Of a stretch of DNA of 64,000 nucleotides, positions 24,335-36,655 are shown piece by piece. The translations under genes were made by a program, and so were the position numbers. The stretch is from contig NC_058194.1 of assembly GCF_907165205.1 (NCBI RefSeq), positions 26,474,856 through 26,538,855 of the forward strand, given 5' to 3'. The notes under the pieces are model-generated. The model worked only from the letters and a program-made list of their open reading frames with translations, had not been told where the DNA came from and did not search any database. Each line of letters begins with the position of its first letter. The first letter of the stretch is position 1. Source of the stretch: Coccinella septempunctata. Its lineage: Eukaryota > Arthropoda > Insecta > Coleoptera > Coccinellidae.

Positions 24335-24854
24335 TGAGGGTGGGCAAAATTCGTCGTCTACCGAGGGGGTCTCAAAAACTATAGCAGCTGAAAGAAAACG
24401 GAAGAAACGTTTTTCAGCTCTTTTTTCATGACAAATCCAAATCTGAAAACAGAATCGGCCTATCATTTTTAGGTTTCGAGTTATAAACAAGAATGGAAAT
24501 TTTGACGATTCCGAAAATTTCTCATTACTTTTTTGTCTTTGAAGTTACAAATCTGAAAGTTAAATCTTCTTAGGCACTTTCATACGTAGAATCTACTGAC
24601 AAAAGATTTTTTTTCCAATTCAAGAATAAAAAATTCAGTAAAAGTGTGCATTTAAAAAAATGAAAGTTTACCTAATGATTGGAAATGAAAAAATATTTTG
24701 AGCCAAACTCAAAAACGAAGTATCGTAGGAGGCTGCGGTTTTCACCATTTTTTGTTTCTCCGAAAATGAGTTCAGAAATGTGTCATCGGTTTTCTTCTAG
24801 CTGCTATAGTTCTCGAGATCCCCTCAGTAGACAACGAAGTTTGCCCACTCTGTA
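24335..24854. mobile_element. MITE family W, copy W1
   Basis: Long inverted ends: the left starts GGGTGGGCAAAATTCGTCGT then CTACCGAGGGGG, and the right ends CCCCTCAGTAGACAACGAAG then TTTGCCCACTCTGTAC. The subterminal CTATAGCAGCT and AGCTGCTATAG also pair, giving arms of at least 60 bp. Related to W2 and W3. Non-coding. Confidence 0.85.
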
Positions 24855-26362
24855 CAAGCCTTGAAAATGAGCATTTTTTTAATGGTCAAAAATAACTATT
24901 ATCAAGAACAAAAATTGGTTTTAGCTCCTCAGAGACATCAATTCTAAAAAAAAAACGGCTTCTAGTCTACCTTCGCCCATAACGAACCAAAATGCGAAAA
25001 AAATTCCAGAAAAACATCCTCATATCGAGACTGTTCATTATTGATTCATTCATTACATTAATAAATACCTGTTTAAAATTTCAAATTACGAATTCGACTT
25101 TCAATTTCGTCTAACCGCGGCTGAATTAGCGGCGTACGAAAATGCGGAGATATCCATTTCGAGGTAGGTGTGCATTTTAAATTGACCGAAACGGAGTCGG
25201 GTATGCGGATTTTAATTATCGGTTAGCAAAAATAAACAGAATGTTCGGGAAGTCGCGAACAATGGAAAACCTCAATTAAGGCATGATTTCATCCAGGTCG
25301 TTTTCGCTAAAAGGGGCCAGATTTATTTGGCAAAGTACAGCGGTGGGACCACAAATTGTAGGTTTGGTAAACCATTCTCGGAGAGTTACCGGGCGGACCA
25401 AATTAAAATAGAATTAATTTGATGGGAAATGACTATTTAACATATAATCGAATAGGATATATGAGTTTGGGCTTAGTAACGACTTGTCTTCCATGATACC
25501 CCGAGCGTCTTGGTGGATTTATGAGGCTCTAAATGTCAAGAATTCCAAGAATTACTACAAACCAAGAAAGTTCGATGAAATTTCAAATTCAAAAAATGAA
25601 GAAGTTTTCCGATTATTAGACAAATTGAATATCCATCTGATACTCTTTCGTGTTTATTAACTGATTCCATAATCTCTTGTGACGTCAACAACACTTGATG
25701 TAATGATCGAAAAAAAAACATCAGACAGAAATATTGACAAGGATTCAATTAGCAACTTTTCTATGCTCGCTATCCCATCGACCGAACGATCTTCTACGTT
25801 ACGATCTTGCTAACTCGTATCTTTAACGAATCAAAAAAACCGATTGAATATTTCGCCAGTTGCTCGCGCTGTTGGTTAAACTGACCGTTTACAAAATCAC
25901 ATGAATCGTAATTTGTCGGCCGATAATTCTTCCTTTGGTCCGAGTAATTCCACGTTTTCATGTTCGACAATCAAGGCTCATTAATATCTTTCTACTTTCC
26001 CGTCTAGCCTCCCATATGTACCCTAATGACAGCTCGTTAACCGTTCCTGAAAATAAAATATGGAAGGAGTAATTAAGGGGAGGCGTTGCCGTCCGGTAGC
26101 TGAAGGAATACTTTCGAGGGGGAAAAGAAGAAGATTTTGCAGAAATATCCAGACGTTAAACTATCAGAAGAGTAGGTATTATGCATGAAATATTCGAGTA
26201 TGTCGGTAGAGGTCAACAGTGCAAAATCTGCAAACATCAATCTTGAATTGGTAACCCAACGGGAGTTCCACAGGGTTCCGTTATTGGGCTATTTGCTTTC
26301 ACTCAAGAGAAAGGGGTTGATTTGTTCGAGTTGGACGATTTTGAAGGCAGATGATTAAAAAT
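24855..26362. other. Intergenic stretch, nothing recognisable
   Basis: No coding frame above 70 codons and no repeat of note were recognised. Confidence 0.45.
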
Positions 26363-27063
26363 ATATAGGGTCTTTGACTAGTATAAATATTTTACCGGTA
26401 GACTTTTGAGGTCAAAAGAAACACTTTTTTCCTATAACATTTTTTCTGATTCGGCACTGATAAAAAGATATAGCCATTTTGAGTTTTCATAATGAGCTGT
26501 GCCGCTCCTAGAAAAACAAAATTACCTTCAGAAAAACTAGCTAAATCTGCGACACTACACATCTGTGGATCTTTTGAAAAGAGTTGCATTCGGTCAAAGT
26601 GCCCAATTTTTCGAATTTCATAGATATTTCTTATTCGTGAACATCAAATTACTCGAAAACAGCGCATTATACGAGAAAATATGAGAATTACTTTTATTAT
26701 ACGTATTCAAATATTCATAAGAGAGCGTCCAACTTAGTTTCCAGAGTTGGGTTCTTTAAATTTTTGGTATTTTTATGGTACGTAGTAGTCATAATGAGAA
26801 AACTGGCAGACGTGGGTGATATCTTGTGAAAATATTTCATCAAATAAATAAAAAACCATATTCCGAAATTCATTTCACTGGATAAAACCGTTTGTGAGAT
26901 AGAACTAAAAATAGGTACCTAACATTTTTTTATGGTTTTTCAACAGCCTGCATCTTTTAAACCGAGCCCATTCGAAAAAACTAGTAAAGAAAAAAAAAGG
27001 TTTCTTTTGACCTCAAGAATCTACGGTTAAAATATTTGTACGAGTCGAAGACTCATCCTGTAT
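26363..27063. mobile_element. MITE family Z, copy Z2 (full-length form)
   Basis: The left end reads AGGGTCTTTGACTAGTATAA then ATATTTTACCGGTAGA, and the right end ACGGTTAAAATATTTGTACG then AGTCGAAGACTCATCCTGTA. The interior contains GATATAGCCATTTTGAG, the site that in Z3 holds element Y. It serves as the uninterrupted reference for Z3 and Z4. Confidence 0.88.
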
Positions 27064-29407
27064 AATTATGTCAGTATAAATAGTTCCACAATTTCAATTT
27101 GTTTTTGCATTTTATTGCTGAATTATCGAAATTAGGCGAAATTTTTTATTTGTTTTTTGAAATATACATATTTCGAAGACTGAATCGTGAATATTTCAGG
27201 ATAAATTGAATCTAGCTCATAATTTAAACTTTTTTTATACTCTATACCAGAAGTTGTTAATTAGATGTTTTTTAAATGGATATAATATATTAAAAATTGA
27301 CTTTTCTCATAAACTATCAGTAGTGATCTCCAACTGAGTAATTCTGTAATTGTTCATTCAGTAGGCGTTCCGCAAGGTTGTCATTTGTTTTCGTAGTATA
27401 GAATTTGCATTAGCGCCTTATATCCTATCCAAATCTCTTATGCTGTCTGCATATTAATTCGTGATTCATGGATATCTTCAGTCTGAATCGTCTTGTGAAT
27501 GAATTAAGACGATAGAATGGCTGCCTAGTTTGAAAAATCTTGTTATAATTAATTGCAGATGAAAATCTGACATGAAAAAGAAAAAACAGAAAGCTAGTTC
27601 TTAAGTTTCAAGTTGGGAAATGTTTTCAATCTGGTAACAATCTATTTGGTAATAGTGGAACCCCTATTGGAATATAATTAATAGTTCAGGGTGGTGCACA
27701 CGAAACAACCCAGGAAAAATCCCAGATCACTCAAAAATTGGATGCTTTAATTGAAAAATTTTAAGTAAACTTCGAACCCATCTGCTACTTCATTTATAAC
27801 TACCTAACTAAAGTATGATTTTTTCAAGTTGATCGTTTTGTTTTGTTTGAAACTTTTCATGTTTTCTCCATAATTATGGAGAAAACATGTCAATTTGTCA
27901 ATGTCAATTTCAATTCTGTTGCCTGAATTGTGAAAATAAGGAAAAACAAAAACCTTTTGAAAATGCATGCAACATACGAATCGGGACCAACTTTAGGTTG
28001 GGTTTGTTGACCAGTTGGCCACGTAGGTATTTCATCGTTACTTTATGCAGAAGAAAACAACCGTGCCATCGCCTCGGCCGGGGTATCGAACATCAGTCTT
28101 GATCTTGACCAAGTGCCAGGCATGCAACAATATCCAAGAGAATTGGCTAAATTAGCCAAGACAAACTGCCTGCGATAAATATCCGCATGCATGTATGCAT
28201 TTCATCAGTCACACTCGCGTTTCGCAAACACCGCAGGTGGTCGATGATTACCGTGCACCAATCGTATTTTTTGCGTTTTAGGGTGTTGGCCGTGTACGTG
28301 CACAGTCGCGAAGACGGCCTCCCGTTGAGGGGAGAGGGATCGGAAGCGAAGGACCAAAAATTTTTAAATTATTTTTCTTTACCACAATTCTCAAACTTTA
28401 TTTTAGTATGCAATAATTGTTAAAAACTGTTTTGAACTGGGGTTAGATATAAATATCTGCAATTTACGAAGGATATCAGTACTAGGTGTTCAGTTTTCTA
28501 TGTCCCTTGGCCTAGCCTGAGAAGTATCTACTATTTCAGGCCATTTTTTTCAAACAGTTGTTGGGTTTAAAGCATTAGACCATTACCTTTTTTGGAAAAC
28601 ACTCTAAGATTTTAAAGAATAAAGTTTTGATTTGCAAATTTCCACCTTGCAAAAAGTAACCCCTACTAGAACAAACAGTTGGCAGGCCACCTTATTTCTC
28701 TGTTAACAAACAAAACAACAACATATCAAACGTTTAATCGTCTATACACCAATTATTTCGTTTTCGGACAAAGAGAGAGAGATCCTCAAAACGACGCATT
28801 CGATATATTGACCCATGAAAAATGACCTATTACTTTTTTAATGAGAATTTCGGCTCTGCGCGCGCTCATTTGCATACGATGAAAACACCTATCGGAGTTT
28901 TCTCGAGAAACGGTCGATATAAATCAAAAAAATAATTTGGACACTCCCAGAAACCGAATGGCGATTATCATACCCGAAGGTTTGGAAGTTGCGAAAAATT
29001 TATGACAAAAAGAATATAACTGTCCGCATCCATCAGAAGAGGTGCAGCGTGTGGCTCCGTGCCCAAAAATAAACAATACGAGCTGCAGCGAGATACTCTA
29101 TGCATATCTTAAGCATAAAGATTAAATATGTAATGAGATGTTGAACCGAAAAACGAGCAAATAATAAATTTCAATTCGCCAGCTTGCCAGTACGGTTCAA
29201 AGCAAACAGATGCGAGAATTGGCTTCTTTTGTTCCACACCAGAGACTGAATACACCCATAAGCGGGAAGATGAGCCTTTCCAATACGAAGAAAATCTAGC
29301 TTGAGTAAAATATACAGCCCAAGACAGCCTTATATGAAGAACAATATTCCAATAGAAGTCATTGTGTCAAATTTTTTTGGGAGGATTTTGATAATATTTG
29401 AAATATA
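27064..29407. other. Intergenic stretch, nothing recognisable
   Basis: Mostly AT-rich. A perfect palindrome TGTTTTCTCCATAATTATGG with AGAAAACA lies near 27860-27887. A moderately GC-rich patch at 28000-28340 gives short frames with no recognisable domain. Confidence 0.4.
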
Positions 29408-29905
29408 TACTGCCCCACAAAAGTTTTGGAAGTTGGAATATTGGAATATTAAGACTGTTTCAAAAGCTTCCATATTTTTTTGTACCAGTTTTTTTTTTAA
29501 ATGAAATATATGAATTACCTAACTCATTATCTAGTGAAATTTTATTTTCAATATTTGTTGTTCAAAATCAGTTCACCCAAAAATTTGCTAAAATAACGTT
29601 TATTAAAGAGTATGGCCTCCTGGAACATCTACCACAGCTTGACAAAGCCTTTGTATACTTTCGACCAGATTGTTGTAACCTTGATCAAATTCTCTTCGGA
29701 ATTGCGTCAAAAACCATCTTGAATTGCAGGTGGAGGTGGTTGATGAAACTTCAAAGCTTCTTATAGCTGATCCCAAGCGTATTCAATGGGATTTAAGTCT
29801 GGCGACCGAGGGGGCAGAGACGGATGCGAAATACAATGAATTTTTCATTTAAGATTGAAATTTTTATGACGTTCAACAACCCATTTTGTATCCCCTGCAA
29901 TCTGG
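29408..29905 (-). mobile_element. Tc1-like transposon relic, transposase C-terminus
   Basis: Minus-strand translation gives HPSLPPRSPDLNPIEYAWDQ followed by L and a stop (29761-29825), the Tc1 DD34E motif with the glutamate in NPIEYAW. In another frame it continues FRREFDQGYNNLVESIQRLC then QAVVDVPGGHTL (about 29605-29720), the usual C-terminus. The left end TACTGCCCCACAAAAGTTTT at about 29408 resembles a Tc1 terminal repeat next to TA. The N-terminal and DNA-binding regions and the opposite end are missing. Stops and shifts show it is dead. Confidence 0.8.
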
Positions 29906-32528
29906 GACGCCCTGTAGAAAACCAGAACGCATCTACTTTTCCATAATTACGTATCTTTCACGGTAGACTCGGTCTCCCTCCATTCGAGCAGTTTAATCTA
30001 CTTACCTATCGGTTCGTCTATGAATTTCGATCGGAAAGTGGATAATACGTCACGCATCGTCAGTCAACATGAAGAGGGTTCATCTAGATGGCGACGGGGG
30101 CTAATTAACGTCCTTATTAAGTGCCGCAACGAAGGCGAAGTGAGCGGTTCGCATACCGAGCAGCGACACCTGGCGGTGAGCTGTCGGAAATTGTCGCGAT
30201 ATACAATGGTGTGACGATCTATCTTCTATGGTATCGACACCCCGCGGTAGTAGTTCCATTTTCGTAGTTGTAAAGGGGTATTGTGTGGGGGAGTTTGGAT
30301 GGCACAATGGGTAGCAGCCGTGGAGAAAGCTACTTGATAGCTTCTTTTATGTTAGGGACGGTTGAGATGTGAAGTATTTATATCGGAAACAACATTAAGT
30401 ATCTGTGTAGCGTATAGAAGAGAGGCATCTCAAGGCGTGCTAAAAATACGTTTCAACAATGACACCTGTTGACTGTTAATCGAACCTATTGAACTAATTA
30501 GTCTTCAGCTATCATAAAATTAGTACTGGGAGATACAAGTGAACTTTTCAACAAAAGTTGGCGTGGGTACCGCATTCTTTCGTTGTTCTCCTCAATCATT
30601 GAGTTTAACACTCAATATATAAATATTTCCCCGTCATTCTTCCAAGTCAGTGGGCGAAGCCGCATACACGTTCTGCATTTGGTGGATCCGAAAAAAATTT
30701 GTCAACCAACATCCTTAATCATCTTTTATCTGACGAACAGCCACAACAACGAAAAGAGGATCAGGAACAATAAATCGAATTATAGAAAATCAGGGGATCC
30801 ATCCCAACGAGATAACCCCTCTCGACCTACCCCAAGACCCTTGGAATCCCACATAATACCTTAAGTACCCCCATGAAAAACACGGATTAAACGCACCTCA
30901 ATCACGCTATAATATATTTCATCCCGAACCATGGCGAATGTCAAAACAAAATCCATCTTCAACAGATGTTCGAAACGCAGACCCTGGCGACGACGTACGT
31001 GTTCTATGGGACCGGGAAACCCACCCCGCTAACCCCATAAAAAGGGCCGAAAAAGCTGGGCCACCCCGTTTTATTGGACACCCGAAAAAGACAGTTTGTA
31101 ATGCCATTATTCACGTATTTGTTAAGCCCCGCATTTTCGTGTGGTGGCTGTTTGTTGTCGTCATTTTCTACGGTTTGTGGACTTAGCATTTCCGAGAACC
31201 ACCCAGCAAGCCGGCAGGGCGTCTATCGGTTTTCGGGTTTGTCAACTTTTATGATGCATTACGAGTTTGGACGGCGATGAAGAATGCGGTGAACGAAGAA
31301 GTCAGGTAGCTAATTGTCGTGTAGGTTAATATTTAAACAACGGCGTTAATTCCAAGGACTTTGGCTGTGTTCTTTCGGACAGGTTCTCGACCGTTGTTCA
31401 AACATAGCTTGAGACTATAAAGTTACTTCACCCTCCGAGGTATTTTGGTCATCAATAAAACGAAGCCGTCGAAATTAGCAACTGTTTGTGGCTTGTATAG
31501 GTAAAGGTTTGTCTCAGAGTCAAAATGGATAACAACGAGCTTGTAATGATCCTCTCGACTTTGCAAATCATTCACAAGATCATTTACCTCTAGTCAACTG
31601 AGGTCAATTTGTTTCTATGCTTACATTGATGTCCAATTTCAAGTTTCTAAGAATTTTTTCAACTTGTGCATTTGTTGGTAAAACATCTAACGGAATGGAA
31701 CTTCTGTTTCCTTGTCCATATAAATAATCACATTAAATGTGGAATTATCAAGAATCTCCAAAACATCCCGAATATTCTCCTTAAAATTCGTCACATTCTC
31801 GGCAAAGGTCTAGAAGGAAATCCTCAAGTAGACAGTGGACAGAAAACCATTATCCATGCCGATGAACCGAGGAATAAAGAACTACGCCAAACAATGAATT
31901 CAGATTCTTACGGATCCTGTGAAATATGAAAAAAAATGAAAAGGAAAGAGAAGAAAAGGTTTTTACATATTTGGAATGAAGTATGTACGTGACTGTTCGC
32001 CTTCTGCCTCGATTTTCTATGACGTCTTCGTGATCAGGAGGCCTGTATTTAATCATACTGTTACTAAAACCTGGGAGGGCAGATGTCAGAGATCTATTTT
32101 AAAGGCTTTCAACGTACATGAGTTGACAACCAACCACAAATTAGTAACGCTAAAATAGAAGTTCCGTTTGGATTAAAGCTGCATAATATTATAAGTCAGT
32201 GAATAATACAGATCAAACTAGTCTGAGCGAATTGAAAACTATACTTCTCCTACTGCAAGTGGATGCATCAAATATTCAATTCACATTGATAATAATGCAT
32301 TGATGATCTGATAATAATTTTTAGTGATTCACAGGTTTGACCTGGACTTCCGTAGATATCCATCAAGTGAAGCTTTCAAATAACAAGCCAAATATTTCTT
32401 AGTGGGAAATCAGCTTAAAATTCAAGCTAAGCCTTGAATGTTTTAACATGGGCAGTTTTATAATACAGATGTAGGAAAATTATTAGAAGTGAGATTGTGT
32501 TTAGCTTTCTAGAATTTGGCTAGTATAA
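29906..32528. other. Intergenic stretch, nothing recognisable
   Basis: Several short overlapping frames on both strands at 30020-31280 fall in sequence of near-balanced base composition. None shows a domain, good start context and consistent codon use together. No repeats were recognised. Confidence 0.4.
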
Positions 32529-32846
32529 ATAGGAGTCAAATGTCTGGTGATCTCAAGATTTTGCCACTTTTCTGTGGGAATTTGTAGCAATAAAGAAAAA
32601 TGTCATCTGAAGCATCCATATGTCTGTAATCTGATTCGAGTTTTTCGAGAAAATGATTCGTCAGAAGCAGAATATGATGTCAAATCAACGTTATATGAAT
32701 TAGAAAACCGCAAGCAGAACTGGATTCCATATAATACCATTACTGATAGATACCAGCTAAAAGTTTCTGAGAAAAAAGAAGCGACAAACCAAGTTGGTAT
32801 ATTCTCGATCAGATGGTTGAATGTTAATGACAGGTCATCAGGATAG
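32529..32846 (+). pseudogene. Short CCCH zinc-finger-like coding fragment or exon
   Basis: The frame opens after a TAA at 32526 and runs to TAG at 32844-32846 without an early ATG. It encodes SRFCHFSVGICSNKEKCHLK followed by HPYVCNLIRVF, fitting a C-x6-C-x5-C-x3-H zinc finger, then about 70 mostly hydrophilic residues containing NRKQNWIPYNTITDRYQLKV. CCCH fingers commonly bind RNA. Without a start codon it would have to be an internal exon or a broken retrocopy. A donor-like CAG/GTCATC lies near 32831, but a convincing acceptor upstream was not found. The family is not identified; chance is possible given only one finger. Confidence 0.3.
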
Positions 32847-35800
32847 AAAGGTTACCTGTCATAACATATCGTAGTTATCTCTATTCTTCGTTGGAATCAT
32901 CATTCTTTGTTGCTTCAATGAACGCATACCTTGGAAAGGAGGCGAGGGCAATTAATTTTCACTTAAAGTTCATTCCTCGTGAATTGAAATGATGATAGAC
33001 GCATTAGGCAAACAAAAATATCACGTTACCCAATCTGACCATTCGGTTCCCCGTTCTTGGTGGAGAACAACTCAATCCATACCCCACGAAAGACTATACA
33101 ACAAAAATGTCTCATGTTCAAATTGCCAATGTCCAAGGTGATGAATTTCATCTTGATGCTCAGAGAAAGTTAAGGTGAACCATAAGAAAATTTCCCATAA
33201 TTATCTGTAACGGTATACCTACATTATTATTGCAAAGAACCCCACATCGAACTATGAGAAACGACAAATGAGAAAGAAACTCCTTAAAAACTTGAAATTA
33301 CCTATACCCAGGTAGTTTTTAAGAGAAAGAGTTCTGATGAGAACGAGAAGATAAACTCAAAATACCCTCCCTCTTTTGTCATCTCGGATGTAATAGATTG
33401 CGCCATCCACCCTCGAAATTGGCTCTTTTTACAAGGTTATTTAAAATACCGATTTCCTACGTAGCAATTTGCACGTTGTGAACGCACCGAAAGATTTAAA
33501 ATATTAGCTAAAAGCATCGAATGAGCTACTCCACCCCTCTATTAGCGAAAGAAAAAGATCCTACCTCACCCTTACCTTATATTTAATGCTACCCTGTAGA
33601 GTCTAGATGGACGATTATGTTAATAGGATTGTCAAATAATAGGATGTGGTAATTTTCAAATACACTGTTTCGTCGAAAAGATCATCCGACACCCTTTCGC
33701 TGGAAATTGGGTACTAGAAAAAGGTTAAGAATATACATTAACGGTTTAAAAGGGTTGGTGGTGAAGATCAAAGTGACCGCTCTTTAAAAGCCAAATCTTC
33801 TTGAAATAATTGCTTTCTGTAATACTTTGAACGAACGTTTCGTGATGAGAGTTTTAGCACGATATAGCAATATGTTTCGTTAACCTCAACAGAAAATGAC
33901 ATTTTTCTTCCAATTAAACGAAATTGACATGTTACATACTAATTTCCGAACGAAAAGTCGACTGTTTTTGAAGACAAGTACTTTTCGTCCGCATACACTT
34001 TTCGTCCGCGAACTATTTTTGTCTAGCGGTTCGTAACTAGGTTACAAAGTATTTTTCTTCCTTTGTCTGTTGTCGAATTTGTTTTGCCAAGATATCCACT
34101 GAATTTTACGAATAAATTGAAAAGGTGTTTTGAATATTAGCGAACTGTATAGTCAAGAATGATGAGAACGGTTAGATTTAAACCATCAAACTAATGTTTT
34201 TCGAAAAAAAGGTTCATAAAATGAGGTCGTTAGCTGATAATTTGCAACTCTGTGTGTTTCAGTACAATCGGTGGTGAGCCCTAAAAAAAAAGGCGGATAA
34301 CATTGTTTTTTGTCGAAAATGATGATACTTTTATAACATATCGAAAGTTTGAACCAAATATCTCTTGCCTTTCAATTATCACTTTTATATTTGACAGTTT
34401 TGTTTCTTCTGGAAATGTTTTCGGACAGGAACTCGAGTAAACACCCTGTAGTCACTAGAATTTGGCCCAAGAGTGTGTAAATTTGACGAAAAACTCAAGA
34501 GTCAAGAAAACGACATAGAATATTTTCGAGTACCTAACTATTAGCAGATATATACAGAAATATCACCTCGTAATAGGGAAAGGTCGAGAAAAAAAATAGG
34601 TCTCCAAACCGCCAATTATTTCGCCATTGTTGAGTAATTCAAATCACCATCAGAGCCATAGGCGCTGATTGCCACCTTGCGTCAACAATCAATCTCAACG
34701 TATTATCACTTTCATCATCATAGCCCATACGTGGCTCATTTCTAGACAACACTTTCATTACTTGTGCCAGTTCTCGTTCTGCCTAATTCAGCCTCTAATT
34801 GAATTTGATGGTATTAATCAAAACTGTGCGGCACATCGTACAGAATTCGTTACCCCCACGTCCCCCTCTGTAAACAAGTTGCGTTGTTGCCCGAGGAGCC
34901 TGTACTTTTGTTTCGCAGCGTGACCTTTCATACTTGTCAATTAACATCAAAATACCACTGTCGGCTAAGCGTCGATCAGTTAAGGACCGATTGGGCAATA
35001 TTTATTGGTTCTATTAGAATATTAAGCAACCGGTTGGTTTCAGAAAAAGGCTAATGAATAAATTGACAGCCGCGTTAATAAGGTAATGGCTTTGCTCTTA
35101 TCTTCTCACCAGTTCTTGCGCTATGGTTCAATTAAATGCATTGTTGTTGATTGTGCGAGTGTGTTGTGAATTTTCAATGAGCCCAATTAAGGTCCGGAGA
35201 TGGGAAATCGGGAAAAAGCCGAGATTTTTGATTGACACAATCGCGTCTTTGAATCTTCACGTGTTAGACTGGCGAGTAAAGGTAGTTTTTGGGATATCAT
35301 CGTCACTTTCTCTGGAAGATTGAGAGGTTGTTCGGGTATTTTGATGGCTCGATTATCATGGCATCAAAATCAACGTCAATAACCACTTATCACTCACGAT
35401 GTTACATAAAATCACAAGATTTGAAAGAGTTCTCATAACCAAACGACTATTTGGTGGATAAGGAAGGGAATGCATAGGATTCATAAAAAATTGCAATCTC
35501 GCAATATCACATATGCTCTATCTATTCGAATTGCTTTAGTTATTCAGTATTAGGGAAAGTACAGAACAATATTCCAATAGATTTTGAATATGTTGTCAAC
35601 AATTCAGCACAAAATTTCAAGGCTGAATGTTCGAAATACCAATTTAGGCAATTCATCGAAATATACAAATTTTCTTATTAGTAGCTACCTGATGATTGGA
35701 CATGCGTGTGTCTAGATACCGTGCCCGAATTCATTAGGAATGGAAGAAACCCAACAAGACGACATGTGTCTACTCCGAGTGTAAAACCCCAAAATTAAAT

Positions 35801-36011
35801 TCATGAATCGACGGCACTGATATCCGTGATTATCACCGAGTTTGAGGACATGCACAAAAGTCGTTAACACACGCAAACTGGGTTAGTCCAGAAAAAAAAA
35901 CGATTTCAATCGTGGAGGAATTCCGAATTGAAATTTTCAAAATATTCGTGGTAGATTTAAAGCTTTTGCTCCAGCAGTTTGAAAATAACTTTCTCTTTAC
36001 CCACTACACGT
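32847..36011. other. Intergenic stretch, nothing recognisable
   Basis: No domain-bearing frame. A short direct repeat of CTTTTCGTCCGC occurs at about 33980-34010. The rest is unremarkable AT-rich sequence. Confidence 0.4.
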
Positions 36012-36038
36012 GTTTCGCTATCTTAATAGCATCTTCAG
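36012..36038 (-). ncRNA. Hammerhead-like core motif, minus strand
   Basis: On the minus strand the order is CTGAAGA, T, GCTAT, loop TAAG, ATAGC, GAAAC. A hammerhead ribozyme core has CUGANGA, stem II and GAAA in this order. Here one extra base sits between CTGANGA and the stem, as in the motif at 59943-59974. Stem III and a cleavage triplet were not established, so activity is doubtful; it may be a fossil of a retroelement terminus. Confidence 0.3.
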
Positions 36039-36186
36039 GTGGAAGTTTTGAGGGAGGCCCTCTGAAGATGCAAGAATAAACTAGAAATAGTCTAGGGACC
36101 TTGTTTCAATTTGGAAATGATTCGTTGATTGAAGGAAATGAACTAATTTGGTCCGAATTTTCCACTGGAATTAAAATGAACTATAT

Positions 36187-36645
36187 GACCTTTTTTTGAT
36201 ATTTCGATAAGACCCAGTTTGAGATTTTTCTACGCAAGAACCAGTACCCTCAGAGAACCCTTGATTTTTTTCTAGTTGAAAAAACTATTCAAGAATAGGT
36301 TCTAAAAATTTCGCAGTCCTAGTTGGAACTATTTGGTCAGAGCGATTTTTTATGGTCGACAGCAACTTTTCGAGATTTTTCGAGGGTCATCTTTCGAGAT
36401 GAATATTCCCAGAAAAATCATCCTAGAGCCAAAAAATATACTTTTTCTGAATAAGCAACTCTTCATGAACTGAATCTAGACCTTTTGTTGGTATTTCGAG
36501 AACACCAAGTTTGAGACTTCGCTACGCAAAAACCAGTAATCGCAGTGAACCTTTGATTTTTTTCTTGTTGGATAAACTCTTCGAGAAAATGCTTGGAAAG
36601 TTTCACAGTCTTAAGTCGAACCGTTCGGTCATAGCGATTTTTTCA
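36187..36645. repeat. Diverged tandem duplication, period about 292 bp
   Basis: Blocks GACCTTTTTTTGATATTTCG, CAGTTTGAGATTTTTCTACG and TTGATTTTTTTCTAGTTG from 36187 recur as GACCTTTTGTTGGTATTTCG, AAGTTTGAGACTTCGCTACG and TTGATTTTTTTCTTGTTG from 36479. The two copies are clearly diverged. Not coding. Confidence 0.8.
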
Positions 36646-36655
36646 AGAAGTTTTC

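Noticed and set aside
29398..29766. 122-codon plus-strand frame
   Set aside because: It is antisense to a Tc1 transposase relic; the meaningful translation is on the minus strand.
30919..31280. Several overlapping 60-82-codon frames suggesting a gene
   Set aside because: No domain, competing frames on both strands, and weak start contexts.
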